Origin: Cydia pomonella | Lineage: Eukaryota > Arthropoda > Insecta > Lepidoptera > Tortricidae | Direction of reading: 5' to 3' | NCBI RefSeq assembly: GCF_033807575.1 | Contig: NC_084725.1 | Coordinates: 1,151,001 to 1,215,000 of the forward strand | DNA: 64,000 nucleotides | Shown here: piece after piece, positions 11,601 through 26,600 of the stretch | Layout of the letters: each line of letters opens with the position of its first letter | How positions within the stretch are numbered: position 1 is the stretch's first letter | Notes under the pieces: model-generated | Told to the model about the DNA's origin: nothing | The model's database searches: none | What the model saw: the letters and a program-made list of their open reading frames with translations, nothing else | Made by a program: the position numbers and the translations under genes

Positions 11601-14600
11601 AACGATTTTACCATTAAATAAATCAATCAATCTACTACTTCTACTGGACTATAGTAGGATACAGAAGACTATCCCATTCTGTTAGTTCCCCCCATCACTT
11701 ATGCCCTTATCCATGCTTAATATTTCCTGTTACAACAGTTGATATGTTGTCCACAGATACTACAACGCATGATCAAATACTGCACCCACGGAAACAGCGG
11801 CGCCGCCACCAGCGGCAAGCCGCGGCGCCACGAGCAGAGGCTCCTGCGAAACATAGGCGTGCACAACATCGTGCTGGATCTATTGCAAGTACGTCATAAA
11901 CTAACTGATGAACTATCAAGTCCACTGATACCTTTACCCTTAGCCTTAGTTTGGACCCGGGTACGTCCTTAAACTACGTCCAAAAGAGAGGTATGGGCAT
12001 TGTGAATGTCATCTCGCTTTGTGTGGTAGGGCACAGCACAGCGGATGTTATTCCAGATCTAGAGCAGAGCCCAACTGGGGAAGTACCTCCACCTTACAGA
12101 AAACAGTAGCCAAGTAACACTAGACCCTACTCAGTGTTGTGTTCCTGCCGGTGAGTATGGTTGCCAGAGCTCAACGAGGGGGAGGGGGGTTTAGGGTCAG
12201 CAACGCGCATGTAACTCCTCTGGAGTAGCAAGCGTACATAGGCTACGGAAACTGCTTACCATCAGGCGGGCCGTATGCTTGTTTGCCACCGACGTAGTAT
12301 AAAAAAAAACCCTTACACTGGTGTTACCTTTGAGTCATCCTAGATGTCTAGACTATTCTTCTTCCTCGCGTTGTCCCGGCATTTCTGCCACGGCTCATGG
12401 GAGCCTGGGGTCCGCTTGACAACTAATCCCCAGAATTAGCGTAGGCACTAGTTTTTACGAAAGCGACTGCCATCTGACCTTCCAACTCGAGGGTAAACTA
12501 GGCCTTATTGGAATTAGTCCGGTTTCCTCACGAAGTTTTCCTTCACCGAAAAGCAACTGGTAAATATCAAATGATATTTCGTGCATTAGTTCCTAAAAAC
12601 TCATTGGTACGAGCCGGGGTTTTACCTTACCGCTAGGCCGCCAGCGCTTCCTCCTAGATGTCTAGACTATTCTAGATAATTTGATGTTAAACGAGTAAAT
12701 GTTTGCAGGTCCCTCACGATGAAGATGACGCAGCCATGGATGAGCTGCTTGCGTTGGCGCACGAGTTTCTCCAGCACTTCTGCCACGGGAACCAACAGAA
12801 CCAGGCTATTCTGCACAAGCATTTAGATCTCTTCCTAAACGCGGGGGTAAGTCGGTTCACCAAACCATTGAGAAGAAAGTAACATAGGGTGCTCACTCCA
12901 AACATCAGTTTTCTTACCAAAGCGCTTATTATTTTCGTAGTCGACATCTAGCGTCGACAGGCGGATTTATCATTCATATTATCATATATTTTCAGACGTT
13001 ACTACACTATTTTTCTTCTCTTGTGAAAAACACTGATTAACAATCTGTCTCTGTGCACAAAACAACTGGTTTTACTATATTCTCAAATTAAACGCCAATT
13101 CTTTTTCTTGTATTATATTATTATTTTTATTCTCAGATCCGGGAAGCCCAGACGGTGTGCGCGATCTTCAAAGACAACGCAACACTATGCAGTCACGAGG
13201 GCAATGAGAAAGTCGTCGCACACTTCGTTCACTGCATCGAGTCCAGAGGCCGACGACCGGCATATCTTCACTTCCTGAGGACCATAGTGCATGCTGACAC
13301 GCAATATATCCGGAGAAGTCAAGATCTGGTTATGCAAGAGGTAAGATATAAGTTGTTACATATTTCGTTCACTGTATCGAGTCCAGAGGCCGACGACCGG
13401 CATATCTTCACTTCCTGAGGACCATAGTACATGCTGACACGCAATATATCCGGAGAAGTCAAGATCTGGTCATGCAAGAGGTAAGATATAACTTGGTACA
13501 TATTTCGTTCACTGCATCGAGTCCAGAGGCCGAAGACTAACATACCTACACTTCCTGAGGACCATAGTGCATGCTGACACGCAATATATCCGGAGAAGTC
13601 AAGATCTGGTTATGCTAGAGGTAAGATATAAGTTGTTACATATTTCGTTCACTGCATCGAGTCCAGAGGCCGAAGACCAACATACCTACACTTCCTGAAG
13701 ACCATAGTGCATGCTGACACGCAGTATATCCGGAGAAGTCAAGATCTGGTTATGCAAGAGGTAAGATTAAGTTGTGGCTTTCTTTTTCTACATCGAGTCC
13801 AGAGGCCGACGACTGGCTGTGCACTTACACTTCTTAAGGACCTCATCCTGATACACAGTATACAGAATATTTATTTAGTCACCTGCAATAATTTACGGGC
13901 CGAATATATAGGTCATATTGAGCAAATTTCACTATGGAACCAATCCCGCAATCGCGAAAAAATAATTTACTCTCCCATAGACAATGTCTAGGTCAGACAG
14001 CCAAAATGTAAGAAACAGACAATTTTTTGGCGATTTCGGCATTGGTCCCATAACGGAAAACTTATAAACTTACTTTTTCATTGTGATAATTACATAAAAA
14101 TCATGAAGAATGGAAAATATTTAGAAGTGGAGAGAAGAATGAAGTGGGAAACATTTTCTTTTTTGTATGGACGAGTACATGCTATACTTCCCTCTTAAAT
14201 ACTAGAGAGTAGTCTCTTTCTTCGTATAATGTACTTTTTCTTCGTATGGTGTACTTTTTCTTCGTATAATATGCAAAATAATTAAAAAACGGATACTTAC
14301 ATTAGATTTAGTCCCAAAACTAAGTTACATTCCGCAACCAGCCGTTTGAGACAGCTAGGTAAACCTAAAATACCCAGAGAAGATCTAAACGTAAATAAAA
14401 CTACATGTCTTTTATAATTGCATTTATTTTACACACATGCGAAAAGCTTTACACATTCAGCTTTTTTTTTTTAGTAGCCGGGTCCACACAGAGCAAACAT
14501 ACCCGTGAGGCAATTTCCTCAAAACGGGCAGTGTAGACGTGCCTCGGCCGAGGCGGCACGCTCGGGCGAGGAAAACGCACGCTCCGCCTCGGCCGTGGCA

Positions 14601-17600
14601 CATTTACACTGGCCGGTTTGTGCGTGAGGAAATTGCCTCACGGGTATGCTCGCTCTGTGTGGACCCGGCTATTCATAAAAAACAAGTAACAAATTTTCTT
14701 TACTATAGTTAAATATGTATTACAAATCAAATCCGACGCTTGCCATGCGAAAGCAGATGCTTCACAACAACCGTTCTAAAGTCTATCAACGACATAGATT
14801 CCCCTCCATACTTTTTGTACAAGATATAAGCGTTCAGCACCAATATCTGCAATATATGCACGCCCAATCTCTTATATTTGTTCGTTGTGTGTGTCTTCTC
14901 GCCGCACGAGAAATAATACAGCCCCATTATTTCATTACACTTTTCGAAGCTATCCCTATATTTGTTATACTCCAATACACATATAGGTTTCTTAATTTTT
15001 TGTTTATTAACTTTATACGTTAACCACTCCCCGCTGTACTCGGAAGATATCATTATGATCTCACGACGATCTTTCCATTTAGTAACGCAAATACCATCGG
15101 CGTTGTATTTAACTATCTTCTCGAGATTTTCTAGTGGTTTATCTTTGACTTCTTCTAGAACTCCGAATCTTTTACGTTTTATCGGTCCTGTTACATAAGT
15201 GTTTCTATCAATAAGGAACTTAGTCAATTCAAGAGAGTTGTAATCGTCGGATATGTAGATGGAATGGCCGACATCTAGTTTATCTTCGAGTAAACTTTTT
15301 GCCACATAAGGGCCAGGTTTCTCGTCGGATTGATAGACTACCAATTTATGCACTAAATCGAACTCATCTATCAATAAATACACGTGTTCATAACAAGGCA
15401 CCGTCATCGATTCCACTATACATAAAACTTTGTCTGGATTAACGACTTTTCTCATGATAATATTAAAGTAATCTATCATATGCGATATTTTAGACATCTT
15501 ATTGTTCTTCCCAGGCAGCTCATGTTCGAAGTTTAAACACTTCAAAATAACCCCAAATCTAACTGGACTCATAAAATCCTCAGGATTTTCTACAAGCGGG
15601 CGAGTTCTCCAATAATCATCAACAACATTTGAATTCATAGTTCCTATGTTCAAAATCAATCCGAAAAAGACGTAAAACTCGTTCACTGTCACCTCTTTAA
15701 ATCGTCTACCTTGATGACTCTGATTTATAATTTTCATTGCGTAATTGTTAATATTGTTGACTATAAACTCAAATAGCGATCTAGTAAACAACAATTTGAA
15801 GAAGTCTACCGGAGATTTCCCGCAGCTTTCCTTAAGGCCCGGTTTCAATTTGAACGGACATACTTTTGCCGATCGTATTTCGTCGCTCCATTGCAGTAAC
15901 GACGGTGTGGCCGACGAGGCTGACGAGGCCGAGAACTCTTCTTCCGTATCCGATCCGCTCTCTGTGTCGCCCCCGATGCTCCAATCACTGTCTGAAATAC
16001 TCCATTCACTCTCCGACATAGTCTCCCATTCACTATCAGACTCGTTTTCCGACTGACTCGTTGATTCGTCAAGGTCATCATTACCTGTAAAAACGGAAAA
16101 TATTTTGTCAATTTCTACCTCTAGCGTCGCGCAGTTTCGACGACCGGTCTGGCCTAGTGGGTAGTGACCCTGCCTATGAAGCCGATGGTCCCGGGTTTAA
16201 ATCCTGGTAAGGGCATTTATTCGTGTGATGAGCATGGATATTTGTTCCCGAGTGTTGTTCCTGTCATGGGTGTTTCCTATGTATTTAAGTATTTATATAT
16301 TATATATATCGTTGTCTAAGTACCCTCAACACAAGCCTTATTGAGCTTACTGTGGGACTTAGTTAATTTGTGTAATAATGTCCTATAATATTTATTTTAT
16401 TATTTATTACTTGTACTAACAACCTTTAATGAAATTTAAATTATTTTTTCACCACACTAGCTCTCTTGGTACTTAAAAAACTGATGAGAAAGTTGCATTT
16501 TATCCACATTTGAGGCAAAGTAATTAAATTCAAATTTTGAATTCTTTCCATATAGTTGGCTGATAGAATTGACTTTTTAAAAGATGATTTTATTTGATAT
16601 TTTAAAGTTATTATTTTCCATGCGTTGGTGTGGTGAAAAATGTTGTGTTTCACTCGGTGGCACAGTTTGTGCATTGAAAGTATTGAAACCCTCGCAACGC
16701 TCAAGATTCTACTTCTCGAACCACTCGCTACGCTCGTAGTTTAAATTTGCAATCGTTCGCTCGCTCGGGTATCAATATTAGCACAAGAGGTTAAACAACA
16801 ACTTTGCCCCCCTGTAAAATTAATAATTATTAATTGCACAGTTAAGTTAGATGTTTTCTACTATCCATAAAAAGAGAAAAAGAATCGAATAGCAAATACA
16901 TCAACAAAATATAAAGTACGTTTCGGGTATATTTCTGTCTCAAGTTTCTAGAAAAAATCAGTATAACTTCGATGAAAAAATCCACGGCAAATTCTTATAT
17001 TTCTACGTTATTACTAGAATTATTGAAGTTAGATTTATTTTGTAATTATAATATATAAATTTTCTAACATTCGGCAACACATCACTGTTATATCTTATAC
17101 GAAAAACGTAACCGAAATATGAACTTTCGACATAACAATAGTCAAACAACGACTTAACTTGAATACATATATATATAGTCCTCCTCATCGTTTTCGATGA
17201 CGGCGACCCTAAATAAACACATTATGGACGTTGTCTAGCACGAGCCCTAATGTGGCTTGAATACAAATGTGTATTTAACTATTATTTTACAATAAATCAC
17301 CACTTACCAATTTTCAATGACAATGCAGAGTTCATTCTACTAGCCAATTCCTCAGATATCTCGTTTTTCGAAGTCATTTTTCAAAAAGAACAGTTCAAAT
17401 CCAAACACCGGCGTTAAGACTAACAAAGAACAGCACAGTAACGGTTATAAATCAAAACTAAACCGCCGGTATACCCAGAAGAATGCAATTTAGAATTACC
17501 CACATTATTGATAGCATTAACAGTTACTATGAGAACTGACCGCGATTTGCGATAACAAAAATAAACACGAGATCTAACTTAAGTAAACGGCGCCCTTTTG

Positions 17601-20600
17601 CTAAAGAATACTTTGAATGTCGTCCATTGACTTAGCTACCGGTTTTTTCGACCGCGCGGCACGGCATGTATCTATACGCGCAGCTGCGCGGTGTTTTTCA
17701 ATACTTCGTTTGATAATAATAACTTATTCTGTAAGTTCCTCGGGTCGGAAAAAATGTTTTTTATATCTAATTTGATTTTATTCGTGTCACAATATAAATA
17801 AAATCGAATTAGTAAGTAATGGGCGTGTAAAGAAACAATTGTTTGGTACGATGTTGATATAATATGGTTTAAATGGCTCGTATACGGCCATACATATGGC
17901 ACCATAGTTAGGGCTACTTTTAAGTATATGTGCTTTAGGCATAGCGATAAATTTTAGGTTTCATATAAAACCTGTGTATTTTGCTTACAGTGCATCTTTC
18001 TTTATTGTTTTAGTAATTTATGAATATTTTTAGTATTAAACATATGCACCTTTCCATATATACATATACCGTGGGCTGGTAAAACCCGACAGATTTTATT
18101 TTAACCACGCATTCCAGAGGTCATAAGGAGTAAAAAATGTTATGCGAGTTTTGCTCAAATTCGGATGGAATGAAAAAAACTATTTTCTTCGTGGCGAAAA
18201 AAAAACTGTACATCAAATAAGTTTTTATTTTATTTACAGCTAAAAATTGCGAGTTTCCTTTAAAACTTTAACGTCTGTCAGTAGGTATGTCTAAAATAAG
18301 TAACATAGTGACAGCGTCGCATCAAAAAAAAAAACTTTTTTCACAAAGTTATTACAAAAACAAATTTTCACAAGAATTGTTATTATCTCTAAAACAAAAC
18401 CAATTTCAGAAATCTTTGTATGACATTTTAGTCCCTAAATGCGGTCAATACACCTTTATGTATGTTACTTCAGAACTTCATCATTTCTGAATCGATTTGA
18501 TTTTTTTTTTTCATGTATATAGTTGGTCCCGTTTTTGTCAATACTCAGTTCTGATGATGGGATCCATCCACTAGCTAGATTGCTCTGAAACTTTGTACTT
18601 ACAATAGGATAAGGTATATCTATGCCTGTAATTAGTTGATGTAGCTTCAGATACTATAGTTTTCATACAAAACTTGTTTTTGTTCTATTTCGTTTGTTTT
18701 ATAAGTTGGAGCTACATAAACTAATTACAGGCATAGCTATGCCTCATGTCATTGTATGTGCTGAGTTTCATTATAATCCAACGCGTAGATTTAAAATGAG
18801 AACTAAACTCATTTTGTATGGGAAGGGGAAATTCGGCCGAGCTTGCTGGGGACTCATTATGTTTTCTTTCTTTCTCTTAACCGCTTAGAATTTTTCATCA
18901 AGCTCGTGTTGCCGCCGGTACGAACTTACACGAAGTTTTGTCTTTATCAGACTGCGGCGAAATGAGCTGGATATTGTGTGTCTTATTCATATATACATAT
19001 CTATATTTTTAATCTATACCTACGTCGGTGGCAAACAAGCATACAGCCCGCCTGATGCTAAGCAGTCTCCGTAGCCTATGTACACCTGCAACTCCAGAAG
19101 ACATGCGCGTTGCCGACCCTAACACTCCGCACCCTCGTTGAGCTCTGGCAACCTTACTCACCGGCAGGAACACAACACTATGAGCAGGGTCAAGTGTTAT
19201 TTGGCTGCGGTTTTTTGTAAGGTGGAGGTACTTCCCCAGTTGAGCTCTGCTCTAGATCTGAAATGACTTCCACTGTGCTGTGCCCTACTACACAAAGCAA
19301 GATGACATTCACAGTGCCCATACCTCTCTTTTGGACGTAGATTAAAGACAAACCCGGGTCCAAAAGAGGGTTATATATCGGACTACAGCGGTTAAAAGGT
19401 TAACAATATGTTTTTTGTTTCAGATGGTGAATGCCGGCGAAGACGTGCTGATCTTTTACAACGATCGAGTGTCGTTCAACAACTTCATTCAGATGATGCG
19501 CCAGTACAAGCAGACCAACGAGATGCCCGAAGCGTTGAGGTTACTAAGGAAAAACTGATAGTACATTGATGTGGAATAAAGAGATAACCGATTGCTTTAA
19601 CTTAATTGAATAAATGCACGATTTTGAACGATTATTTTTGATAATTAATAATAATTCAGCCTATATACGTCCCACTGCTGGGCACAGGCCTCCTCTCATG
19701 CGCGAGAGGGCTCGGGCTATAGTCCCCACGCTAGCCCAATGCGGATTGGGGACTTCACATACACCTTTGAATTTCTTCGCAGATGTATGCAGGTTTCCTC
19801 ACGATGTTTTCCTTCACCGAAAAGCTAGTGGTAAATATCAAATGATATTTCGTACATAAGTTCCGAAAAACTCATTGGTACGAGCCAGGATTTGAACCCA
19901 CGACCTCCGGATTGAAAGTTGGACGTCATATCCACTCGGCCACCACCGCTTCTTTGATAAATATATTTAAAAAAAAGGGCTGCCTAACGGTAAGAGCGTG
20001 CGACTTGCAATCCGGAGGTCGCGGGTTCGACCCCACTCGTACCAATGAGTTATTTGGAACTTATATAAGAAATATCATTTGATATTTACCAGTCGCTTTT
20101 CAGTGAAGGAAAACATCGTGAGGAAACCAGACTAATCCTTATAAGGCCTAGTTTACCCTCCGGGTTTTAAGGTGAGATGGCAGTGGCTTTCATAAAAACT
20201 ATTGCCTTCCTTCGCCAATTCCAGGGACAAGTTATCAAGCGGACCCCAAGCTCCCATGAGCCACGGCAAAAAATGCCGGAACAACGCGAGGAAGATGATG
20301 ATGATTTTTTTAAATAGTTTGGTCGTCATATAGGCAATATTTCTATTTCCTAAAAGGATTCAAGTTATTAATTTTTCTCTCGCGCATGAGAGGAGGCCTG
20401 TGCCAAGCAGTGGGACGTATATAGGCCGAATTATTCTTATTTAAAAAAATACCAGTTTTTAGTTTATATGACAGTCTTTGAAATTCTAAATTAATGTATT
20501 CTTGAAATCTAGAAATTGTGTTAACTGTATTCAGCAAAAGATGTGCGAACTTTTATGGGTGAACTTCTATCAAGTCCATATCAAGGGGTCAAAATCCCAT

Positions 20601-23600
20601 TTTCACTTCTCATGCTCGTAAAATTGACATTTAAGTCGCGTGTAAGCGACATAAAATTGCTTATTATTAGGCTCTTAGAGCATAAAGTAAAATCATATTA
20701 ATCATCAGGTAATAATTACGACTCTTATTAACTTAGAAAAAAATCTGCCATACTGCCTGCCAGCCCTGCCGGCGCACCCCTGACCGGCCCGAGTACGACT
20801 TTCTTTAGTCTTGAACAAATACGGTAAAATAACCTAAAATATTGGAAATGTTTTTAAAATTTCCTCGCAATGGACGTGAAAAGCAGTGTATAACTCAGGC
20901 ATAAATGTCCATTTTTATCCGAGGTTATTAGTCGAGGATCGCTTTATGCCCTTGTTGTACAATCTACTATTTATTAACTCCCGAAGCAAAAAGAGGGCAG
21001 CTATAAGTTTGACCATTGTGTGTCTGTCTGTGCACTGTTACTCTTACGAGCGAACCGATTTGGTAGTTTTAATTTTTACTTAAATAATTTCCTTACAGAT
21101 ACCACATCCAGCTGGTGAAGCTGCTGACATGTTGCACGATGGGCAAGAATGTGTACACCGAGATCAAGTGCCACAGTCTATTGCCACTCGACGACATCGT
21201 GTCCATGATCACGCACCCGGATTGTATACCAGAGGTAATATACATTACTATAAAGACCGGGAAACGAAGGGTTGCAGGCTAAGTAGATATAGACGGCCGA
21301 GCGTAGCGAGGTCGCCTAGGGATACGCGGCCGGCAACCCCGTTTCTCGCCGAGATTTGTATAGTGCTTTTCGCAAACTTGCAATGAAATAATAATAAAAA
21401 TAGGATGATGATGATTGGTTCATGTCCTAATGTGATAGGATAGGTTATTACTTTGGGGTTATCAAAAGGGGAACGAAAATTTGGTTATTATTGCGCTACG
21501 ACGCACGGTTTAGGAGATACAGATACAGCCCTGTTAAGATTTCTGCATGACTGAAAAATAAAAGGTGATGATAAAAAAAACACTGAAAAGAAAAAAAAGC
21601 ATAATGGCAGAGTTTTCTATGGTTGAATGCCAAGACATGTCACAATTTGACGTTTAAAAACAGAAGAAGGTTGCTTTACAGTCCTCGGTGTGTAAGGCTG
21701 TATGAAATTCCTTTACATATTATCTTCACTCATCTCACCTGATATGTAGTATTTCCGGACCTAATTTGAAGTAAGTCATTGATATATCTCAACTCAAAAT
21801 CTTAGTGAGCGGAACATCATGTTTCACATATATTATACGCAGATGCCCACAGATTTAATTGATAAAAGCAGTAACATGCTAATTACATTATGAATTTTAT
21901 AAAATAAATATGGGATCATCAATTAACATCACACGAATTTGACAAAATAAGGAATTCGAATGAAGTACACATTATTAATTAAATAAAAAATATTTGGAAT
22001 AATAGCAATTTAAAAAATTTATGACAAAAACCGACCAGGAAAAACTTTCGGTCGTTGCAAAAAATGAACTACAAATACAAAAAAAAATTGTCTACAAGTG
22101 AAGTTAAGTGACGTCACAAAGTTGTTCCCTCCCCAATATCACAACATGTCACATTTTCTGTACCCCCTCCCTCCCCAGAAACGTGTGACGTAATTAATGG
22201 ATGACCCCTACGATTTGACTTAAAAAAAAATCCCAGGTAAAAGAAGCGTACGTAGGCTTCCTGAACCACTGCTACATCGACACCGAGGTGGAGATGAAGG
22301 AGATCTACTCCAGCAACTACATGTGGGACCTGTTCGAGCGCTCCTTCCTGCAGGACATGCAGGCGATCATCCAGGGGGACGTGCTCTTGCAAGTGGCTGG
22401 TGAGTACTGCGTATTATGCGGTTGTCCACGAAAGGACAAACAATAAGAAGTCGTAGTTTAAACTTGTAGATATTTAATTAAAATTATAAAAAAATACAAA
22501 ATGTGTATGACACGCAAAGTTCCGTTGTAGAGATATGAGTAGGTATTGACAGATATACGATGATGTGGAGTTATTTTGACACTTGGTCCGTGACGTAGCT
22601 CTACTCGTCCGGTAATCATGTTAACCGTTCCGTTTCGCGTGAACAGCGGTTTAAGAGAAAGTATCTGGGAGTAAGTAAGTAAGTAAGTAAATATTCTTTA
22701 TTGCACCAACAATTATACATTTTACATACATGTAAAACTACAAATGAATTTTATTTATTTATTTATTTATTTATTAAGAAACAAACAGTCTTACAAAACA
22801 GATAAGTATATAAAGGAAAATTTTAAAGGAAAATAGAACCAGGTAACAACAGGCGGTCTTATCGCTAAAAAGCGATCTCTTCCAGACAACCTTTAGGTAA
22901 CAGGAAATTTAGAACTCATACAAAAGTCAACAGGTAGTGCAAGGAGCTAAATATGGAGACTATTAAACACAAACACACATACTACTTATATATTATAAGT
23001 ATTAAAACAATACCTAATATACTAATAAATATACAATATAATATAATACAATATACCGGCAAAACAATATAAAAACTCAAAAATGCGTGTTTTCCCAGAG
23101 ATAAGACCTAGCTAGATAAATTTTTCGCCCCCAAAAACCCCCATATATCAAATTTCATCGAAATCGTTAGATCCGTTTCCGAGATCCCCGAAAACTATAT
23201 ATGTATATACAAGAATTGCTCGTTTAAAGGTATAAGATTTCCTCCCGTGCACACTCCGGCTGAGGAATGAGCTGATGCCGAGGTTTTCTCGAGGGTCTAC
23301 AGAATGGGGTTCTTAAAAAAAGTATTCAGGTTTTTAAAGGGTCGGCAACGCGCATGCCTATAGGATCGTCAAAATATACCTCTAGAGTTGCAGGCGTCCA
23401 TAGGCTGCGGTGACCGCTCACCTTCAGGCGGGCCGCGCTTGTTTGCCACCGTCGTAGTATAAAAAAAAAGTTTTTATACCCGTTACAGTCACGGCGAGGT
23501 CCGAAAAGCCCTGCGAACACGTTATGAGTATCTTGGCTATCTACCCCGCTTTAACCCTTTGAGCGCCACGCCTATCGTACACGGCGTGTTCCTGAACCTT

Positions 23601-26600
23601 GTCGGCATGCATGAAAGTTAATATTTGATTGTAGCTACGCGCTTGACATGCATACAGGGTCAGTACCTATCCGAACAGACTTTTAAATAAGAAACTTAAT
23701 GTATACCTTGTACCTAACCAGACATTTACTTGCGTTTCACCTATTTTTAAAATTTAATTTAATTTTTATTTTTTATTTTAATTTATATTTTTGATTCTAA
23801 TGTTATTTGAATTTCTTTTCCCAATTTTAATTTATTATAATTGTAATTCTAATTTTATATATTTTTTTTTGACATATAAATTGGTTTTGTTTTTAATTTT
23901 ACTTATTGATTATCCTGTTACTAATTGATTTTCATTTTGATCTCATTGCATTGTTAATTTTATTCTTATTTTTATGTATATTTTGATACTGAGTCTAATT
24001 TCTGATCTTAATTTTAAATGTGAATAGGCTTTGTTTTAATTTTTATTGTAATTTTAATTTTAAGTTAGTTTTAACTTTAATCTAGTTTTATTTTGACATG
24101 TAAATTAACTTTATGAATAAATGAGTATGAGTATGACATCTTGAGCGGTCAAAGGGTTAAAGGGATTTTTCGGGCGATAACTATAATACTAATGTTCTAC
24201 CAAAGTCGCCCGCGTCTACGTTCGGGTAGAGATGAGAACATAATCAGAACAAAATCTGAACACGCCTCTATTGTCAAGGCATAACAGTGCGAGTTCAGAT
24301 ATTTTTCAATTCAATTATTTATTTGTATCGAATCTAGGAAGATCCATATACTGTTAGTACAGTACAGAGAATCTTAAAAAATTAGTGACATAGAATTTAC
24401 AAATAACTTAAAACACACACAGACATGGCACATTAAGATAACACAAAAAGTATTATAATAAAATAAAATCTAGGCAATCTAGATGCACCATTTCTCAGCA
24501 TCTGTTGCTGCCACATGCAGACTATTCCAATGCTTGAGTCATGGTGCATCTATCTTACCTGCCAACGTTTTCAGGATACTATAGGGAGCGTGCATGAACT
24601 GTAGGAGGCAGCACAGGAGCTGTCAGATTTTTGGCGCGAAGCGTAAATGTGATGTTTACTGTTCCGATGTAGCCCACAAGATGGCAGAACCTACTATGCA
24701 CAAGAAAACACTTGACGTGTAAATGTGCATGTTTATGGTTCCGATTCAGACCACATGATGGCAGTCCCTCCAACGCGCACGGTCCCTATTGTTACTGCCA
24801 CCCAGTCTCCGCATAAGTGACGCCGATCTGTGGCGTATAATCGCAAAAAAGTCCTCCGTGTGTGCCTCCGCGAACATAGCGTAACAATGTTGACGTGGTA
24901 GTCCCATTAGCATCCTGAAAACGTTGTTGTACTGTATTCGTAGCGCATTGTACGCTCGCTGAGTATAGCCGCCCCCAGGTCACGTCTTTATTACACCTAG
25001 CAAACCTGCGTGCCAGCATATTTCCGCGAACGGCCAATGCCCTACGCTCACTCTCTATGTCAAGGTCATCTTTAAGGTCTTCGGTAACCCAGTAACTCGG
25101 TTTTTAAGTAACTTGGCCGTTCCGATATATCTGATGGCGACTGTACTCCTGGATTTACTTACTGTCAGAAGACTCGGAATCCAATATTTTAATTAATTAG
25201 AATTGCTGATGGCACCAAAAATGATGGTATATTGTTTTCTGAAGTCGGTTGATCTTTTATAAAAAGGCTTTAATATATAATTGCTAATAAAACATTTTTA
25301 TCCAGTGCCAGGCACGTCGGAGGCGCCGCCAGCCGCCACAGGCGGCGCGCAGAAGGCCTGGGTGAACTACGTGACCGACGTGCTGGTTCAGACCATCTGC
25401 ACGTTCTTCAACTCGCCCTTCAGCGACCAGAGCACCACTGTTCAGGTACTCTGCCTGCTCCTGTAAAGCCTGCCTGTTCTCGTGCGAGAACATTCCCCAT
25501 ACAAAAAGGAGAACGTTCTCGTGAACGGTACCATTATAGCTGCTCCGCATTGTTTTTATTTATTCTTACGTTGTAAGTTGTAACATATTTTATTTCGTAA
25601 TATCTGGGAGCTTTGCTTAGCAAACATATAAAATCTCCAGAATACGCGTTTTCCCAGAGATAAGACCTAGCTAAATCGTTTTTTCGCCCTCGAAAACCTT
25701 CACATAGCAAATTTCATCGAAATATACAAGAATTGCTCGTTTAAATGTTAAGATTTAGATTCTAAGGAAATTCAGCGTCGTTGCCGAATTATCTTCTTTG
25801 GGGCAACAAATTACAAAAGTATGTCAAATGATTAAAGTCTGTTAATTTTAAGGTTGTGTGTTGTTTCAAATAAATTATTTTCATATTTTTTTTTATATTT
25901 GAATCGAGTAACAGCGGGTGCATAGTAGGCTTAGTATACTTTATATTTTTTGAGCTTCATCGGTGACCATTATGTACCTACTGGTTCTCGCTTCGAAATG
26001 GTGTTAAATTATTGTATTATAATCTAATTATATGTGTTTGTTCACGCATTCCAACGGATCGCTATTAATTGTGTAAGTATATATTATGAGCATTTTATTA
26101 AAATATCAGGGACAGGACAAGGTTTGCCAGTGGCATATTCATGTAGTGCATCGTATTTAGCTTGAATCTTGTTTGTTTTTTTTTTCGATTTTTTCTCTTT
26201 ATTTATCTTGTGTCTTAGATTAGGCATTTTATAATATGAATATAAAAGTAAAATACAACAAATCATACAAAAATAATACAAAATACATATAAACACATTA
26301 TAAAAAACCTAACCTAGGGTGCCGCCAGCAGCGGGGCAGGGCCCAAGCTGCCGGTGGTCAGGGCCGCAGAGAGAGGAACCGCCGGACTATCCGCGCCGTG
26401 TCCAAGATCACCGCCTTCTGCATCTGACCCTTGATCCAACCACCTAGCGAGAGTCTCTCAAGGTGTTGGTCGAGACTCTTCGCTATGAGACCATTCGCTG
26501 AAACGACTATCGGGACAATGATCGTCGAATCAACATCCCACATGGCGGTTATCTCGTGAGCCAAGTCTAGGTACTTACTGGACTTGTCCTTCTCGGCTTT

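Noticed and set aside
16146..16215. tRNA-like sequences with A and B boxes (also at 19990, 31340, 37620, 40400)
   Set aside because: They are heads of repeated SINEs with common bodies and tails; not functional tRNA genes.
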